The notes below the pieces were generated by a model, which was not told the origin of the DNA, made no database searches, and worked only from the letters and a program-made list of their open reading frames with translations. Shown here piece after piece: positions 32,054 to 39,521 of a stretch of DNA of 64,000 nucleotides. The DNA is from UMGS1663 sp046964515 (GTDB lineage: Bacteria; Bacillota; Clostridia; TANB77; CAG-508), in the NCBI GenBank assembly GCA_046964515.1, contig JBKUYM010000001.1, positions 62,001 to 126,000 of the forward strand. Direction: 5' to 3'. Position 1 is the first letter of the stretch, and every line of letters begins with the position of its first letter. Both the position numbers and the translations under genes were made by a program.

Positions 32054-32400
32054 TCATCTTGTTACTATAATTTCTAATGGTTTTATATTTTTATTGTTGT
32101 ATTTCTCTATTGAATCTATCATATAATTTGTATCTCTTAACTCTTTTCTTATATCTTTTATTTCGTCAAATGAAAACCATTTTATTTCTAGTATCTCACC
32201 TTGTCTAGCAATAAGTTTATTATTATTATTATTATTCAGTTTAGATGAGAAAACAAAAGATATGGAATTAAACCCTTCAAACATGTTGTTATATATTGCT
32301 ATCAAACCATTTAATTCTACTTCTAAATTTGTTTCTTTGCCTCTTTAACTAAAAGAAATTTGTTATTTTCTTCTATTATTGTACTAACGTAAGTTTTCAA
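32054..32400 (-). pseudogene. Nudix hydrolase lacking the Nudix box
   Basis: From TTG 32400 (AAGGAGGCG upstream) the frame reads LKTYVSTIIEENNKFLLVKE, AKKQI, then a stop. Just beyond it, in another frame, comes LEVELNGLIAIYNNMFEGFN and the remainder to 32054 (GEILEIKWFSFDEIKDIRKE). These are the first and last thirds of a Nudix fold; the segment with the catalytic box (G..5x..E..7x..REUxEExGU) is missing, apparently as a single deletion of ~30 codons plus a frame change. A run of six AAT codons (Asn) lies in the C-terminal part. It cannot hydrolyse nucleoside diphosphates; inactive remnant. Confidence 0.75.
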
Positions 32401-32583
32401 GTTTTAACGCCTCCTTGTTATACCCCTATAGCATTTTTTAAACATTCTATTAAAGCTATTGGGTAATTTATTAATTTTTAACATTTATATAACCATTTCT
32501 CTTTATATGGTTTATCTACTAATTTATCTAAAGTTCTTATTTGCTTCCACTATTAAATACTAACTTTTTTATTACAACATTAG

Positions 32584-32616
32584 AAAATACTACTCTATCT
32601 CTAAAGTAGTATTTTT
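32584..32616. terminator. Hairpin after the 32640 gene
   Basis: AAAATACTACT / AGTAGTATTTTT stem with a ~10-base loop. It suits rightward reading better than leftward. 32401-32583 shows nothing else. Confidence 0.45.
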
Positions 32617-32639
32617 GTTAAACAAAACAAGCCCGTCCC

Positions 32640-33581
32640 CTATATTCCTAATAGTTTTACTTCTACATCTTCCATTTTATATTTTTTAGTTTTTTCATCT
32701 AATTTAAATTCTACTAGTGTTTTTGCTAGTGTTTCTTCATTTTGTCTTAAGTCTGTTGAAAAATATAATTTGATTTGTGGTATTTCTACTTGGTTAACAA
32801 CAATTGCTTTAAAAGCTTCTGCCATATGCTTTTCATCTTCACAAATCATAATTAATTGTGGCATGGTCATAAATCCTGAATCACCAGCTTGGAAATTGCT
32901 ATAAAAGTCTTGGTATAAACGCATTTTCTCTACTAATTTCTTTTCCCATTCTTCTTCTCTTCTTACTACTTCAAATAGGAATTGAATTGCTTTTCCATTT
33001 TTGGTTAATTTTACACTTCCACCGGTAGCTTTAAACATTTTTCCTGTTTGTTTTGCATTTAATGTTGGCTTTGGTACATAAGATTCGAAAGCCTTTACTT
33101 TTCTTAGATAAGCAATGATTGTCTGATTTCCTGCTAATCTTTTCTTAATCATAGGAACTGGTTTTGTATTATCTGTTGGTTGCCATTTACATTCTAACCC
33201 TCTTGAATTTAGTAAGTATTTTCCCATTTTTTCTAAACAATATATTCTATAAATACCTTTTCCATCTTCTGAATTAAAATAATATCTTGTTAAAATTTTA
33301 GATTTTACTAATTGTTCTAATTTGTTGTTTAATTTGTCTTGTGATTTTACATCTATACCTTTCCATTCTAATAATTGAAAAATTTGTCTAGATGTAATAA
33401 ATTCAAATTCATTAACTAGTTCTAAAATTTTAAAATGGATGTCATTAATATGTCCAATATTTATCTTATGTATAATTTGATTCATAGAAACATAGCCGTC
33501 TTTCCCATCAAATGTTTTTATTTCCCCTTCACGAATCGCAAAAGGTGATACAACAGCTTTAATTTCATTGTCTTCTACCAT
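32640..33581 (-). CDS. Replication-relaxation-like winged-helix protein
   Basis: 313 residues. Around 40-130 is a winged-helix (FKILELVNEFEFITSRQIFQ, then LEQLVKSKILTRYYFNSEDG, YRIYCLEKMGKYLLNSRG), followed by a mixed alpha/beta part (IQFLFEVVRREEEWEKKLVE, MPQLIMICEDEKHMAEAFKA). This is the layout of replication-relaxation (MobC-like) proteins of Firmicute plasmids and conjugative elements, which bind DNA near oriT or ori. I hold that assignment loosely. Its presence within 1.2 kb of a lone TraG-like ATPase is suggestive. RBS TAGGAGGGATTACCT precedes ATG 33581. It lies 12 bases behind the S1-domain gene and is probably cotranscribed. Confidence 0.5.
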   Translation of the reverse strand: MVEDNEIKAVVSPFAIREGEIKTFDGKDGYVSMNQIIHKINIGHINDIHFKILELVNEFEFITSRQIFQLLEWKGIDVKSQDKLNNKLEQLVKSKILTRYYFNSEDGKGIYRIYCLEKMGKYLLNSRGLECKWQPTDNTKPVPMIKKRLAGNQTIIAYLRKVKAFESYVPKPTLNAKQTGKMFKATGGSVKLTKNGKAIQFLFEVVRREEEWEKKLVEKMRLYQDFYSNFQAGDSGFMTMPQLIMICEDEKHMAEAFKAIVVNQVEIPQIKLYFSTDLRQNEETLAKTLVEFKLDEKTKKYKMEDVEVKLLGI

Positions 33582-33593
33582 AGGTAATCCCTC

Positions 33594-34398
33594 CTAAATA
33601 ATCATTAATTTGATTTTCTTTTTTTCTGGTATAATTTTTTTAATATATACATTTACTGGTTGGCCGTACTCAATACCATCTTTATATTCTGCTAGTCCTA
33701 CTAAATTGGGTTTTAATTCTACAAAGATTCCATTTTTAGATTTTTCTACTTCTCTAGCTATTCCTACAATCGTAGAACCTTCTTCAAATTCTTTTATATT
33801 TTCTTCCCAAGAACCCAACAATTCTTTATAAGATAGAATGACTCTTTCTTGCCTCCTATCTATAGATTTTACCACAACTTTTATCTTTTGTCCAATTTTC
33901 AGTCTTTCTAAAGGACTTTTTATTCTTGCTACAGATATATCTTCTATATGAAGTAGTCCTACAATACCGCCTCCTATTTCTACAAACACACCATATGGTT
34001 GCATACTTTTAACGATACCGATTAACGATATCCCCTTCTTTTAATTCTGTTTTTACCCAGTTTAAGGCTTCTTTTCCTACTTCTTTTCTAGATAAAATAA
34101 ACTTATCATTAGAACCAACTTCTTTTACTTTAAATTGTACATAGTGATTTACCTTACTCATACAGATATTTGGTTTTGGAAAACCTGTTTCATCTATATT
34201 AACCGCTTCAATTTCTTCTCTTGGAATGATTCCTGTTATATTGTTTCCAAAATCAACATGTAAATTATAGTTTGCATCACATTTTTTTACTAAGCCTTGC
34301 ATAATGCTTCCTGTAGACATGGCTTTGTTTAAATATTCCTTAGACATTGGTCTAAAATTTTCTTCCCATCCTTCAGGAATAAATTTTTGATATTCCAA
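33594..34398 (-). pseudogene. S1-domain RNA-binding protein, frame-disrupted
   Basis: The first frame (34398-34009, 129 residues) begins MEYQKFIPEGWEENFRP and holds one S1-type beta-barrel (GSIMQGLVKKCDANYNLHVD, then VDFGNNITGIIPREE). It runs into a stop just after GDIVNRYR. Skipping one base at AAT-CGG-TAT (CGG at 34018-34020) gives GDIVNGIVKSMQPYGVFVEI and continues through a classic second S1 domain (GVFVEIGGGIVGLLHIEDIS) and a third partial one to the stop at 33594. The intact protein would be ~267 residues, similar to small RpsA-like proteins of Clostridia. Either a one-base error/mutation or +1 frameshifting; the same slip context occurs in birA (2822). Confidence 0.8.
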
Positions 34399-34544
34399 TT
34401 TCCTATCTCCTTTTTCTTCTGTTTATATACATTTTTTTCCTATAGTAGCATTATAGTATATCCCTTTAGGATTGTAAAGTTTTTTACTAGTTTTTCTTTT
34501 TTCTATTTCTTTCATTTCTTGTTTTACGATTGTTTATGTTATTT

Positions 34545-34578
34545 AAAAAGATTATTCTCTATTTAGAATAATCTTTTT
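34545..34578 (-). terminator. Terminator of the DUF3795 gene
   Basis: AAAAAGATTATTCT / AGAATAATCTTTTT, 14-bp perfect stem with a 6-base loop. Confidence 0.8.
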
Positions 34579-34584
34579 CACATT

Positions 34585-35013
34585 TCAATTGATATTGATT
34601 TTATAATCTGCTTTACATTCACTACATATTTTATCGTGTAAAGAAATGATACCTCCACATTTGCATTTCCATTTTGATTCTTCACATGTTAAGAATTTTG
34701 CTATTGTATGTTTCTTTATATACTGACTATTTTCTATAAGACTCACATTGTATCTTTTCAAATAGCTCTTATCAAGATTTTTTATGAGGCTACACGGAAA
34801 ATCAGCACAAGCATAGCAATATTCTATTTTTTTATGATTAGCACATGTGTGTATTCTACAGTTTCGACAGCTATAAGGTCTTGTACTATCTTGAAATTTG
34901 CATCCATTGCAAGGTTTGATACGATTACCAATGGCTAAATGCTTATAGCATACTTTACAATTCATTCCACAAGTGGCTATCATTGCCTCCTCTATTTTTG
35001 TAGGCATTTTCAT
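34585..35013 (-). CDS. DUF3795 Cys-rich zinc-binding protein
   Basis: 142 residues with 16 cysteines. The start IEEAMIATCGMNCKVCYKHL matches the DUF3795 pattern (CG.xC..C), followed by CNGCKF, CRNCRIHTC, YCYACADFPC and a C-terminal zinc ribbon KCKCGGIISLHDKICSEC. The family is thought to bind several zinc ions; its biochemical function is not known. The stop codon of rluB lies four bases upstream, so the two genes are one operon. No signal peptide, so it is cytoplasmic. Confidence 0.8.
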   Translation of the reverse strand: MKMPTKIEEAMIATCGMNCKVCYKHLAIGNRIKPCNGCKFQDSTRPYSCRNCRIHTCANHKKIEYCYACADFPCSLIKNLDKSYLKRYNVSLIENSQYIKKHTIAKFLTCEESKWKCKCGGIISLHDKICSECKADYKININ

Positions 35014-35017
35014 AGAA

Positions 35018-35737
35018 TTATTCTCCTTTTAACATTTCTATCTCTTTAGCCGTTAAATATCTCCATTTTCCTAGTGGTAAATTTTTTACTTCTATATCTC
35101 CAATTTTACTTCTATGGAGAGCTAATACCTTTTTATTTATTGCTTCACACATTTTTCGAACTTGCCTATTCTTTCCTTCATGAATCGTGATTTCTAATCT
35201 ACTTATTTGCTTTTCTTCATCTGTTTTTAAAATTTTTACTTTAGCTGGTTTGGTTATATATGTTTCAATTCTAACACCTTTTCTTAATTGTTCTACCTCT
35301 TCTGGTGTTACTATACCTTTTAAAGTAACGGTATAAGTTTTTGTCATTTCATGTTTTGGATGTGTAATATAATAGATAAAATCTCCATCATTTGAAAATA
35401 ATAAGGCTCCTGAAGTATACATATCTAATCTTCCTACTGGTAATACCTTTGTTTTACAATCTTTTATTAAATCCATAACCGTGTCTCTATGGAACTGATC
35501 TTCTACTGTTGTTACATAGCCAATTGGCTTATTCAAAAGAAGATACAATTTTTCTTCTTGCTTTTTTACCTTTTTTCCTTCAAAATAGATTTCATCTTTT
35601 TGAGGATCTACTTTAAATCCTAATTCTTCTATTATTTTACCATTAACTCTTACCTTTCCTTGTAAAATTGCTTCTTCTGCTTTTCTTCTAGAAGTAATTC
35701 CTTGATTGGCAATATATTTTTGTAATCTTTCTTCCAT
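35018..35737 (-). CDS. rluB: rRNA pseudouridine synthase, RsuA/RluB type
   Basis: 239 residues from ATG 35737, chosen since AAAGGAATG lies upstream and MEERLQKYIANQGITSRRKA is the family start (an S4 RNA-binding domain, 1-60). The catalytic domain has LLLNKPIGYVTT, PVGRLDMYTSGALL with the catalytic Asp, and HEGKNRQVRKMCEA. RluB/RsuA enzymes isomerise one uridine in 23S or 16S rRNA; which one cannot be told. Overlaps the upstream rluD end region closely (14 bases apart at this start), so it is in the lspA-rluD-rluB-DUF3795 operon. Confidence 0.93.
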   Translation of the reverse strand: MEERLQKYIANQGITSRRKAEEAILQGKVRVNGKIIEELGFKVDPQKDEIYFEGKKVKKQEEKLYLLLNKPIGYVTTVEDQFHRDTVMDLIKDCKTKVLPVGRLDMYTSGALLFSNDGDFIYYITHPKHEMTKTYTVTLKGIVTPEEVEQLRKGVRIETYITKPAKVKILKTDEEKQISRLEITIHEGKNRQVRKMCEAINKKVLALHRSKIGDIEVKNLPLGKWRYLTAKEIEMLKGE

Positions 35738-35750
35738 GAACATTCCTTTC

Positions 35751-36692
35751 TTACATATTTTCTTCAATCCTGTAGGCTTCTAATTGTTTTAGTAATGTTT
35801 GAAAATATAGTGGTAATGGGGCTTCTAACTGCATCAGTTTTCCTGTAATCGGATGTTTAAATTCTAATTTTCGTGCATGTAAACATTGTCCTTCTATTTC
35901 AAATTCATTTTTCCCATTAGAATATACACCATCTCCTATAACCGGATGCCCTATTTGTGCCATATGGACTCTTATCTGATGTGTTCTTCCTGTATCAATT
36001 TTTACTTCTAATAGGCTATATGTGTGTTTATTTCTTTGATACCTATCTAATACTTTAAAATGCGTAATCGCCTCTTTACCATTTTTAGTAACTGCCATCT
36101 TTTTTCTATCTTTTGTACTTCTTCCAATTGGCATATTAATAGTTGCTTCTTTTTCAGCAACAATTCCTTTAACAAGTGCTATGTATGTTTTTTTTACTTT
36201 TCTATCCTTGATTTGTTCACTCATAGCAATATGTGCTTTATCATTTTTAGCAACAATTAATAGTCCAGATGTGTCTTTATCTAATCGATGTACAATTCCA
36301 GGTCTAATCTCTCCACCAATTCCTGATAATCCCTCTTTACATTTTGCCATAATGGCATTCACTAATGTTCCATCTGGATTACCATTTCCAGGGTGTACCA
36401 CTAATCCTTTGGGTTTGTTTACGACAATAATATCTTCATCTTCATATATAATTTCAATAGGAATTTCTTGCGCTTTTAGCGTTGTTTCTTTTGGAGGATC
36501 TATTTGCACATAAACCTCGTCTCCCACTTGTACTTTATAAGCAGGTTTTGGTACTATTCCATTTATTTTAATTTTTTCATCTTGTATTAATTTTTGTACC
36601 ATTGTCCTAGAAATAGCTTCTTCTTTTTTAGAGATATAAGCATCTATTCTAACATTTTTCTCTTTTGGTTCTATAATCCATTTTTTATCCAT
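35751..36692 (-). CDS. rluD: rRNA pseudouridine synthase, RluA/RluD family
   Basis: 313 residues. N-terminal S4 domain (RIDAYISKKEEAISRTMVQK), then the synthase domain with DEDIIVVNKPKGLVVHPGNG, the catalytic GIVHRLDKDTSGLLIVAKND and DTGRTHQIRVHMAQIGHPVI. The homologue in Firmicutes (ylyB) usually sits directly behind lspA, as it would here if the CRISPR array were absent. RNA target is probably helix 69-type positions in 23S rRNA, but this is by family only. RBS TAAGGAGATAAAA precedes ATG 36692. Confidence 0.93.
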   Translation of the reverse strand: MDKKWIIEPKEKNVRIDAYISKKEEAISRTMVQKLIQDEKIKINGIVPKPAYKVQVGDEVYVQIDPPKETTLKAQEIPIEIIYEDEDIIVVNKPKGLVVHPGNGNPDGTLVNAIMAKCKEGLSGIGGEIRPGIVHRLDKDTSGLLIVAKNDKAHIAMSEQIKDRKVKKTYIALVKGIVAEKEATINMPIGRSTKDRKKMAVTKNGKEAITHFKVLDRYQRNKHTYSLLEVKIDTGRTHQIRVHMAQIGHPVIGDGVYSNGKNEFEIEGQCLHARKLEFKHPITGKLMQLEAPLPLYFQTLLKQLEAYRIEENM

Positions 36693-36707
36693 TTTTATCT
36701 CCTTAAA

Positions 36708-37000
36708 AATAACACTCTACATTATTTATATTAAAACAACAATACGATAATTCTTATCTACAGCACCAACAACCTTTACATTCTACATTATTTATATTAA
36801 AACTGGGTGTTAAGATATGATTGATTATTCTTGTTTGGACTTTACATTCTACATTATTTATATTAAAACGTTTTTAATCAAGTCAAAGATTTTGAAGAAT
36901 TTAACTTTACATTCTACATTATTTATATTAAAACCACTTGCGTAAATAGATCTATCTGTAATAATAGAGTCTTTACATTCTACATTATTTATATTAAAAC
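36708..37000 (-). CRISPR. CRISPR array, 5 repeats / 4 spacers, no cas genes nearby
   Basis: 30-bp repeats at 36708-36737, 36774-36803, 36840-36869, 36905-36934 and 36971-37000. The last four are identical; the first has several changes in its outer 10 bases, marking it as the leader-distal terminal repeat. Spacers are 36, 36, 35 and 36 bp and unrelated to each other. In the presumed transcription sense the repeat begins GTTTTAATATAAATAATG. Length of repeat and spacer fits type I-B or III more than type II. The array lies between lspA and rluD and would be read on the minus strand from a leader at 37001-37161. No cas gene occurs in this window. Confidence 0.93.
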
Positions 37001-37161
37001 AGGTCTAATTAAAAGCTACCAATTAGTAAGTTTTAGAGTAGTTAATCTGTCGACCTATCCATTTTTAAGAAGATTATAAAAAAATAAAATACCAACTTAG
37101 TAGAAAAAGCTTATTTTTCAACCTTTTCATCATCTGTCGACCCACCAGTATTTTTGCACTA
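37001..37161 (-). promoter_or_regulatory. Putative CRISPR leader with repeated TCGAC motif
   Basis: ATCTGTCGACC occurs at 37046-37056 and 37131-37141, and its inverse GGTCGACAGAT at 37168-37178, inside the last codons of lspA. The last two could pair as an 11-bp hairpin. Rightward T-run follows. Position next to the intact repeat and AT-richness fit a leader. Confidence 0.55.
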
Positions 37162-37680
37162 TCAGAGGTCGACAGATTTTTTTGTATTTATACTTTTTGT
37201 TTGACTAACCCCATATATTGCAAAAGAAACAATAAAGAGTAATAATCCCAATACTATATATGTATCTGCTAAGTTAAAAATGGGAAAATGTGCTATTAAT
37301 GGGGAAATATCAATATAATCAATTACTGCTCTGTGAAAAATACGGTCTATAAAGTTACTTGTTCCACCTGCTAGTATAAAGGTAAGTGCTATCTTAGTTC
37401 CTAAATTCATTCTATTATATTGTAAGCGTAAAAAACGAATAACAAATGTTAAAACGATAATCTCCATAAGCATAATTAGAAATGGATTATTTTGTATAAG
37501 ACTAAACGCTACCCCTGTATTTTTTACATATCCTAACTTTAAAATGCCCGATAAAATAACTTTACTTTCTTGTTGTAAATATAAAAATGCGCCTAATTTT
37601 GCTAATTGATCTATGATAAGTAGGATTATGATAGATACAACCATCACAATCCATAATTTTTTCTTCCCACAATTTTTCAT
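37162..37680 (-). CDS. lspA: Lipoprotein signal peptidase (signal peptidase II)
   Basis: 172 residues with four membrane helices. Catalytic aspartates sit in SNFIDRIFHRAVIDYID and FNLADTYIVLG; the NTGVAFSLIQNNPF motif is intact. The enzyme cuts the signal peptide from prolipoproteins at the membrane surface (such as the element 2 lipoprotein). RBS AAAAGGGGAAAA precedes ATG 37680. The last residues KSVDL are encoded by a TCGAC motif shared with the putative CRISPR leader, so the tail of the gene seems to have been replaced or extended when the array arrived. Confidence 0.96.
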   Translation of the reverse strand: MKNCGKKKLWIVMVVSIIILLIIDQLAKLGAFLYLQQESKVILSGILKLGYVKNTGVAFSLIQNNPFLIMLMEIIVLTFVIRFLRLQYNRMNLGTKIALTFILAGGTSNFIDRIFHRAVIDYIDISPLIAHFPIFNLADTYIVLGLLLFIVSFAIYGVSQTKSINTKKSVDL

Positions 37681-37700
37681 TTTTTCCCCTTTTATTTTCT

Positions 37701-39443
37701 CTATCCTTCTCTTTCGTAAATAACAAAATGGTCATCCTTGTATAGTCTATGGTAATTACTATTTCTAGATAGGAACATATTTAATTTAGCATTATTAACA
37801 ACCATTACATGTGTAATACCATATTTCTCAAATTTGTCTTCATAATAGGTACCTATAGAAGAAATGTTAATATAATCTGAGAAAATATCTCTTCCCTCAT
37901 AGCTACCATCTTCTTGTTTAGTTCCATTAAACTCTGGTGCATACAAATCTGCCCTAGAATCTATGAAGACAGGAATTCCTCTAAATAACAAATAACTTCC
38001 ATAATTATATTCATTATACAATTTCATATTTTCAATATCTAAATTTTCCAAAATCCAATCTGCTGCTTCTACTGGATAACTAGCACTATTTACAAAATGA
38101 TTATTTCTTTTGGGTTTAAATAAAGTTAATGCAATTACACCAATTAATGCAATTGTTAATACTCTACCTATTATTGTTGTCATTAATTTTGCAAATTTTT
38201 GACAACCTTCTGGATCATATTTTTCTGCCAAGCTATTCATTAATTTTGCAAATATAAAACAGCCAATTAACACTAACATAGACACCTGTCTTCTAGACAT
38301 AAATGCCATAAATATTAAACCTGCTAGCATAAACAAATCTCTTAGCTTAATCTTCGTATCTGTAAAAATTAATATGATTAAGAATAAAGCAAGAACTACC
38401 ATGGTTGCTTTATCATTATATAATGTCAATGGTATATGTTCACTGATACTTTGTGTCGTATTGCCTTGTAAAGTTTTTACTAAATACGTATAGGGTGTAT
38501 CACCAATTGGCGTTAAAAGACCTGTAAAAGCACAAACAATCATTACTAAAATCAGCCATTTTACAGCTTTGTTCTTTTCTAATTTTATTTTGTATGGATT
38601 TTCCCTTAATTTTATTGTATTTTCTTCTAACTTTTCTATTCTTTCTTCATAAGCTTTATTCTTTTGTTCTACTGCTTGTATTTGTTGTCCTATATTTTCT
38701 AATTTCTTTTCATAGCCTTCTTTATGTACATTTTCTATTTTTTCTTTCTTTTTTCCTAGACTTTTTCTTAAATGCTTACCATACCATTTTTCTAGCTTCA
38801 TAATTACATGTTTATCTACTATCCAAGCAACTATAAATTCTGCAATGTAAGGTAAGAATACTACAAAGAAAAATGGCCATACTGCAACATGAATATTGGC
38901 TAATGCTATAGATAAAAGAACAATGCCTACTAAATATCTCTTTTTCTTTGTTTTTAAGAAATTTTCTATAAATAAAATTTCTAGCACAAAAATAATATAA
39001 GAAACTAATTGTGCTCTTGCTGCAATAAAATCTTTTAAAAGATAGACAACTGCCAATGTAACAAATAGAGATATTAATCGATTTTTTGTTAATTTTTTGC
39101 TCGTATGATAAATCAGAATACCTAATATACTAGCAAGTAAAATCGTTGACAAATAAATAAATAGCATTCCTCCATCCGCAATTCCTGTTATCTCTCCTAA
39201 ATGATAAACCAAATATAAACCAGTGTCATATGCCCAATGTGGATACGTATATGGCAAATCCTCATGCCATGAAAAAGGATCTTGCATATCTATTCCATTA
39301 TTTACAATATGTTCTCCTATTTTAATTGTATAATACGTATCATTTTGCAAAGTGATGGGTGCAATAGCAAAGCAAAGTATGATAATTACTAAAATAGCTA
39401 AAACATCAAATTTTATATTTGTCTTTCTTTCTTCTGTATTCAT
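37701..39443 (-). CDS. Large polytopic membrane protein with cytoplasmic coiled coil
   Basis: 580 residues. About ten membrane helices in two groups, separated by a charged coiled-coil region (~235-285: KIENVHKEGYEKKLENIGQQ, then EERIEKLEENTIKLRE). The C-terminal ~130 residues, outside, contain LYNEYNYGSYLLFRGIPVFI and DSRADLYAPEFNG, features of GT-C/oligosaccharyltransferase-like hypothetical proteins of Firmicutes. An acidic NDTYYTIKIGEHIVNNGIDM loop follows the first helix, as in GT-C enzymes. It may handle lipid-linked sugars. It ends 20 bases before lspA and may be in the same operon. Substrate unknown. Confidence 0.7.
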   Translation of the reverse strand: MNTEERKTNIKFDVLAILVIIILCFAIAPITLQNDTYYTIKIGEHIVNNGIDMQDPFSWHEDLPYTYPHWAYDTGLYLVYHLGEITGIADGGMLFIYLSTILLASILGILIYHTSKKLTKNRLISLFVTLAVVYLLKDFIAARAQLVSYIIFVLEILFIENFLKTKKKRYLVGIVLLSIALANIHVAVWPFFFVVFLPYIAEFIVAWIVDKHVIMKLEKWYGKHLRKSLGKKKEKIENVHKEGYEKKLENIGQQIQAVEQKNKAYEERIEKLEENTIKLRENPYKIKLEKNKAVKWLILVMIVCAFTGLLTPIGDTPYTYLVKTLQGNTTQSISEHIPLTLYNDKATMVVLALFLIILIFTDTKIKLRDLFMLAGLIFMAFMSRRQVSMLVLIGCFIFAKLMNSLAEKYDPEGCQKFAKLMTTIIGRVLTIALIGVIALTLFKPKRNNHFVNSASYPVEAADWILENLDIENMKLYNEYNYGSYLLFRGIPVFIDSRADLYAPEFNGTKQEDGSYEGRDIFSDYINISSIGTYYEDKFEKYGITHVMVVNNAKLNMFLSRNSNYHRLYKDDHFVIYEREG

Positions 39444-39484
39444 AAATTCCCTCCGTCTTTTTTCATATAGGTGTATTATATACT

Positions 39485-39512
39485 AAAAGACCTTGTCTAG
39501 ACAAGGTCTTTT
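39485..39512. terminator. 28-bp palindromic terminator
   Basis: AAAAGACCTTGTCT followed by its exact complement AGACAAGGTCTTTT. Terminates the metal ATPase operon from the right. Confidence 0.75.
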
Positions 39513-39521
39513 CTATATTTT

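Noticed and set aside
2819..34020. CGG as an unassigned codon in this organism
   Set aside because: In-frame CGG arginines occur in apparently intact genes at about 14031, 27210 and 31745, so the codon is read.
36708..37000. Array as a chance tandem repeat rather than CRISPR
   Set aside because: Four identical 30-bp copies with unrelated 35-36-bp spacers and a decayed end repeat are diagnostic of CRISPR.
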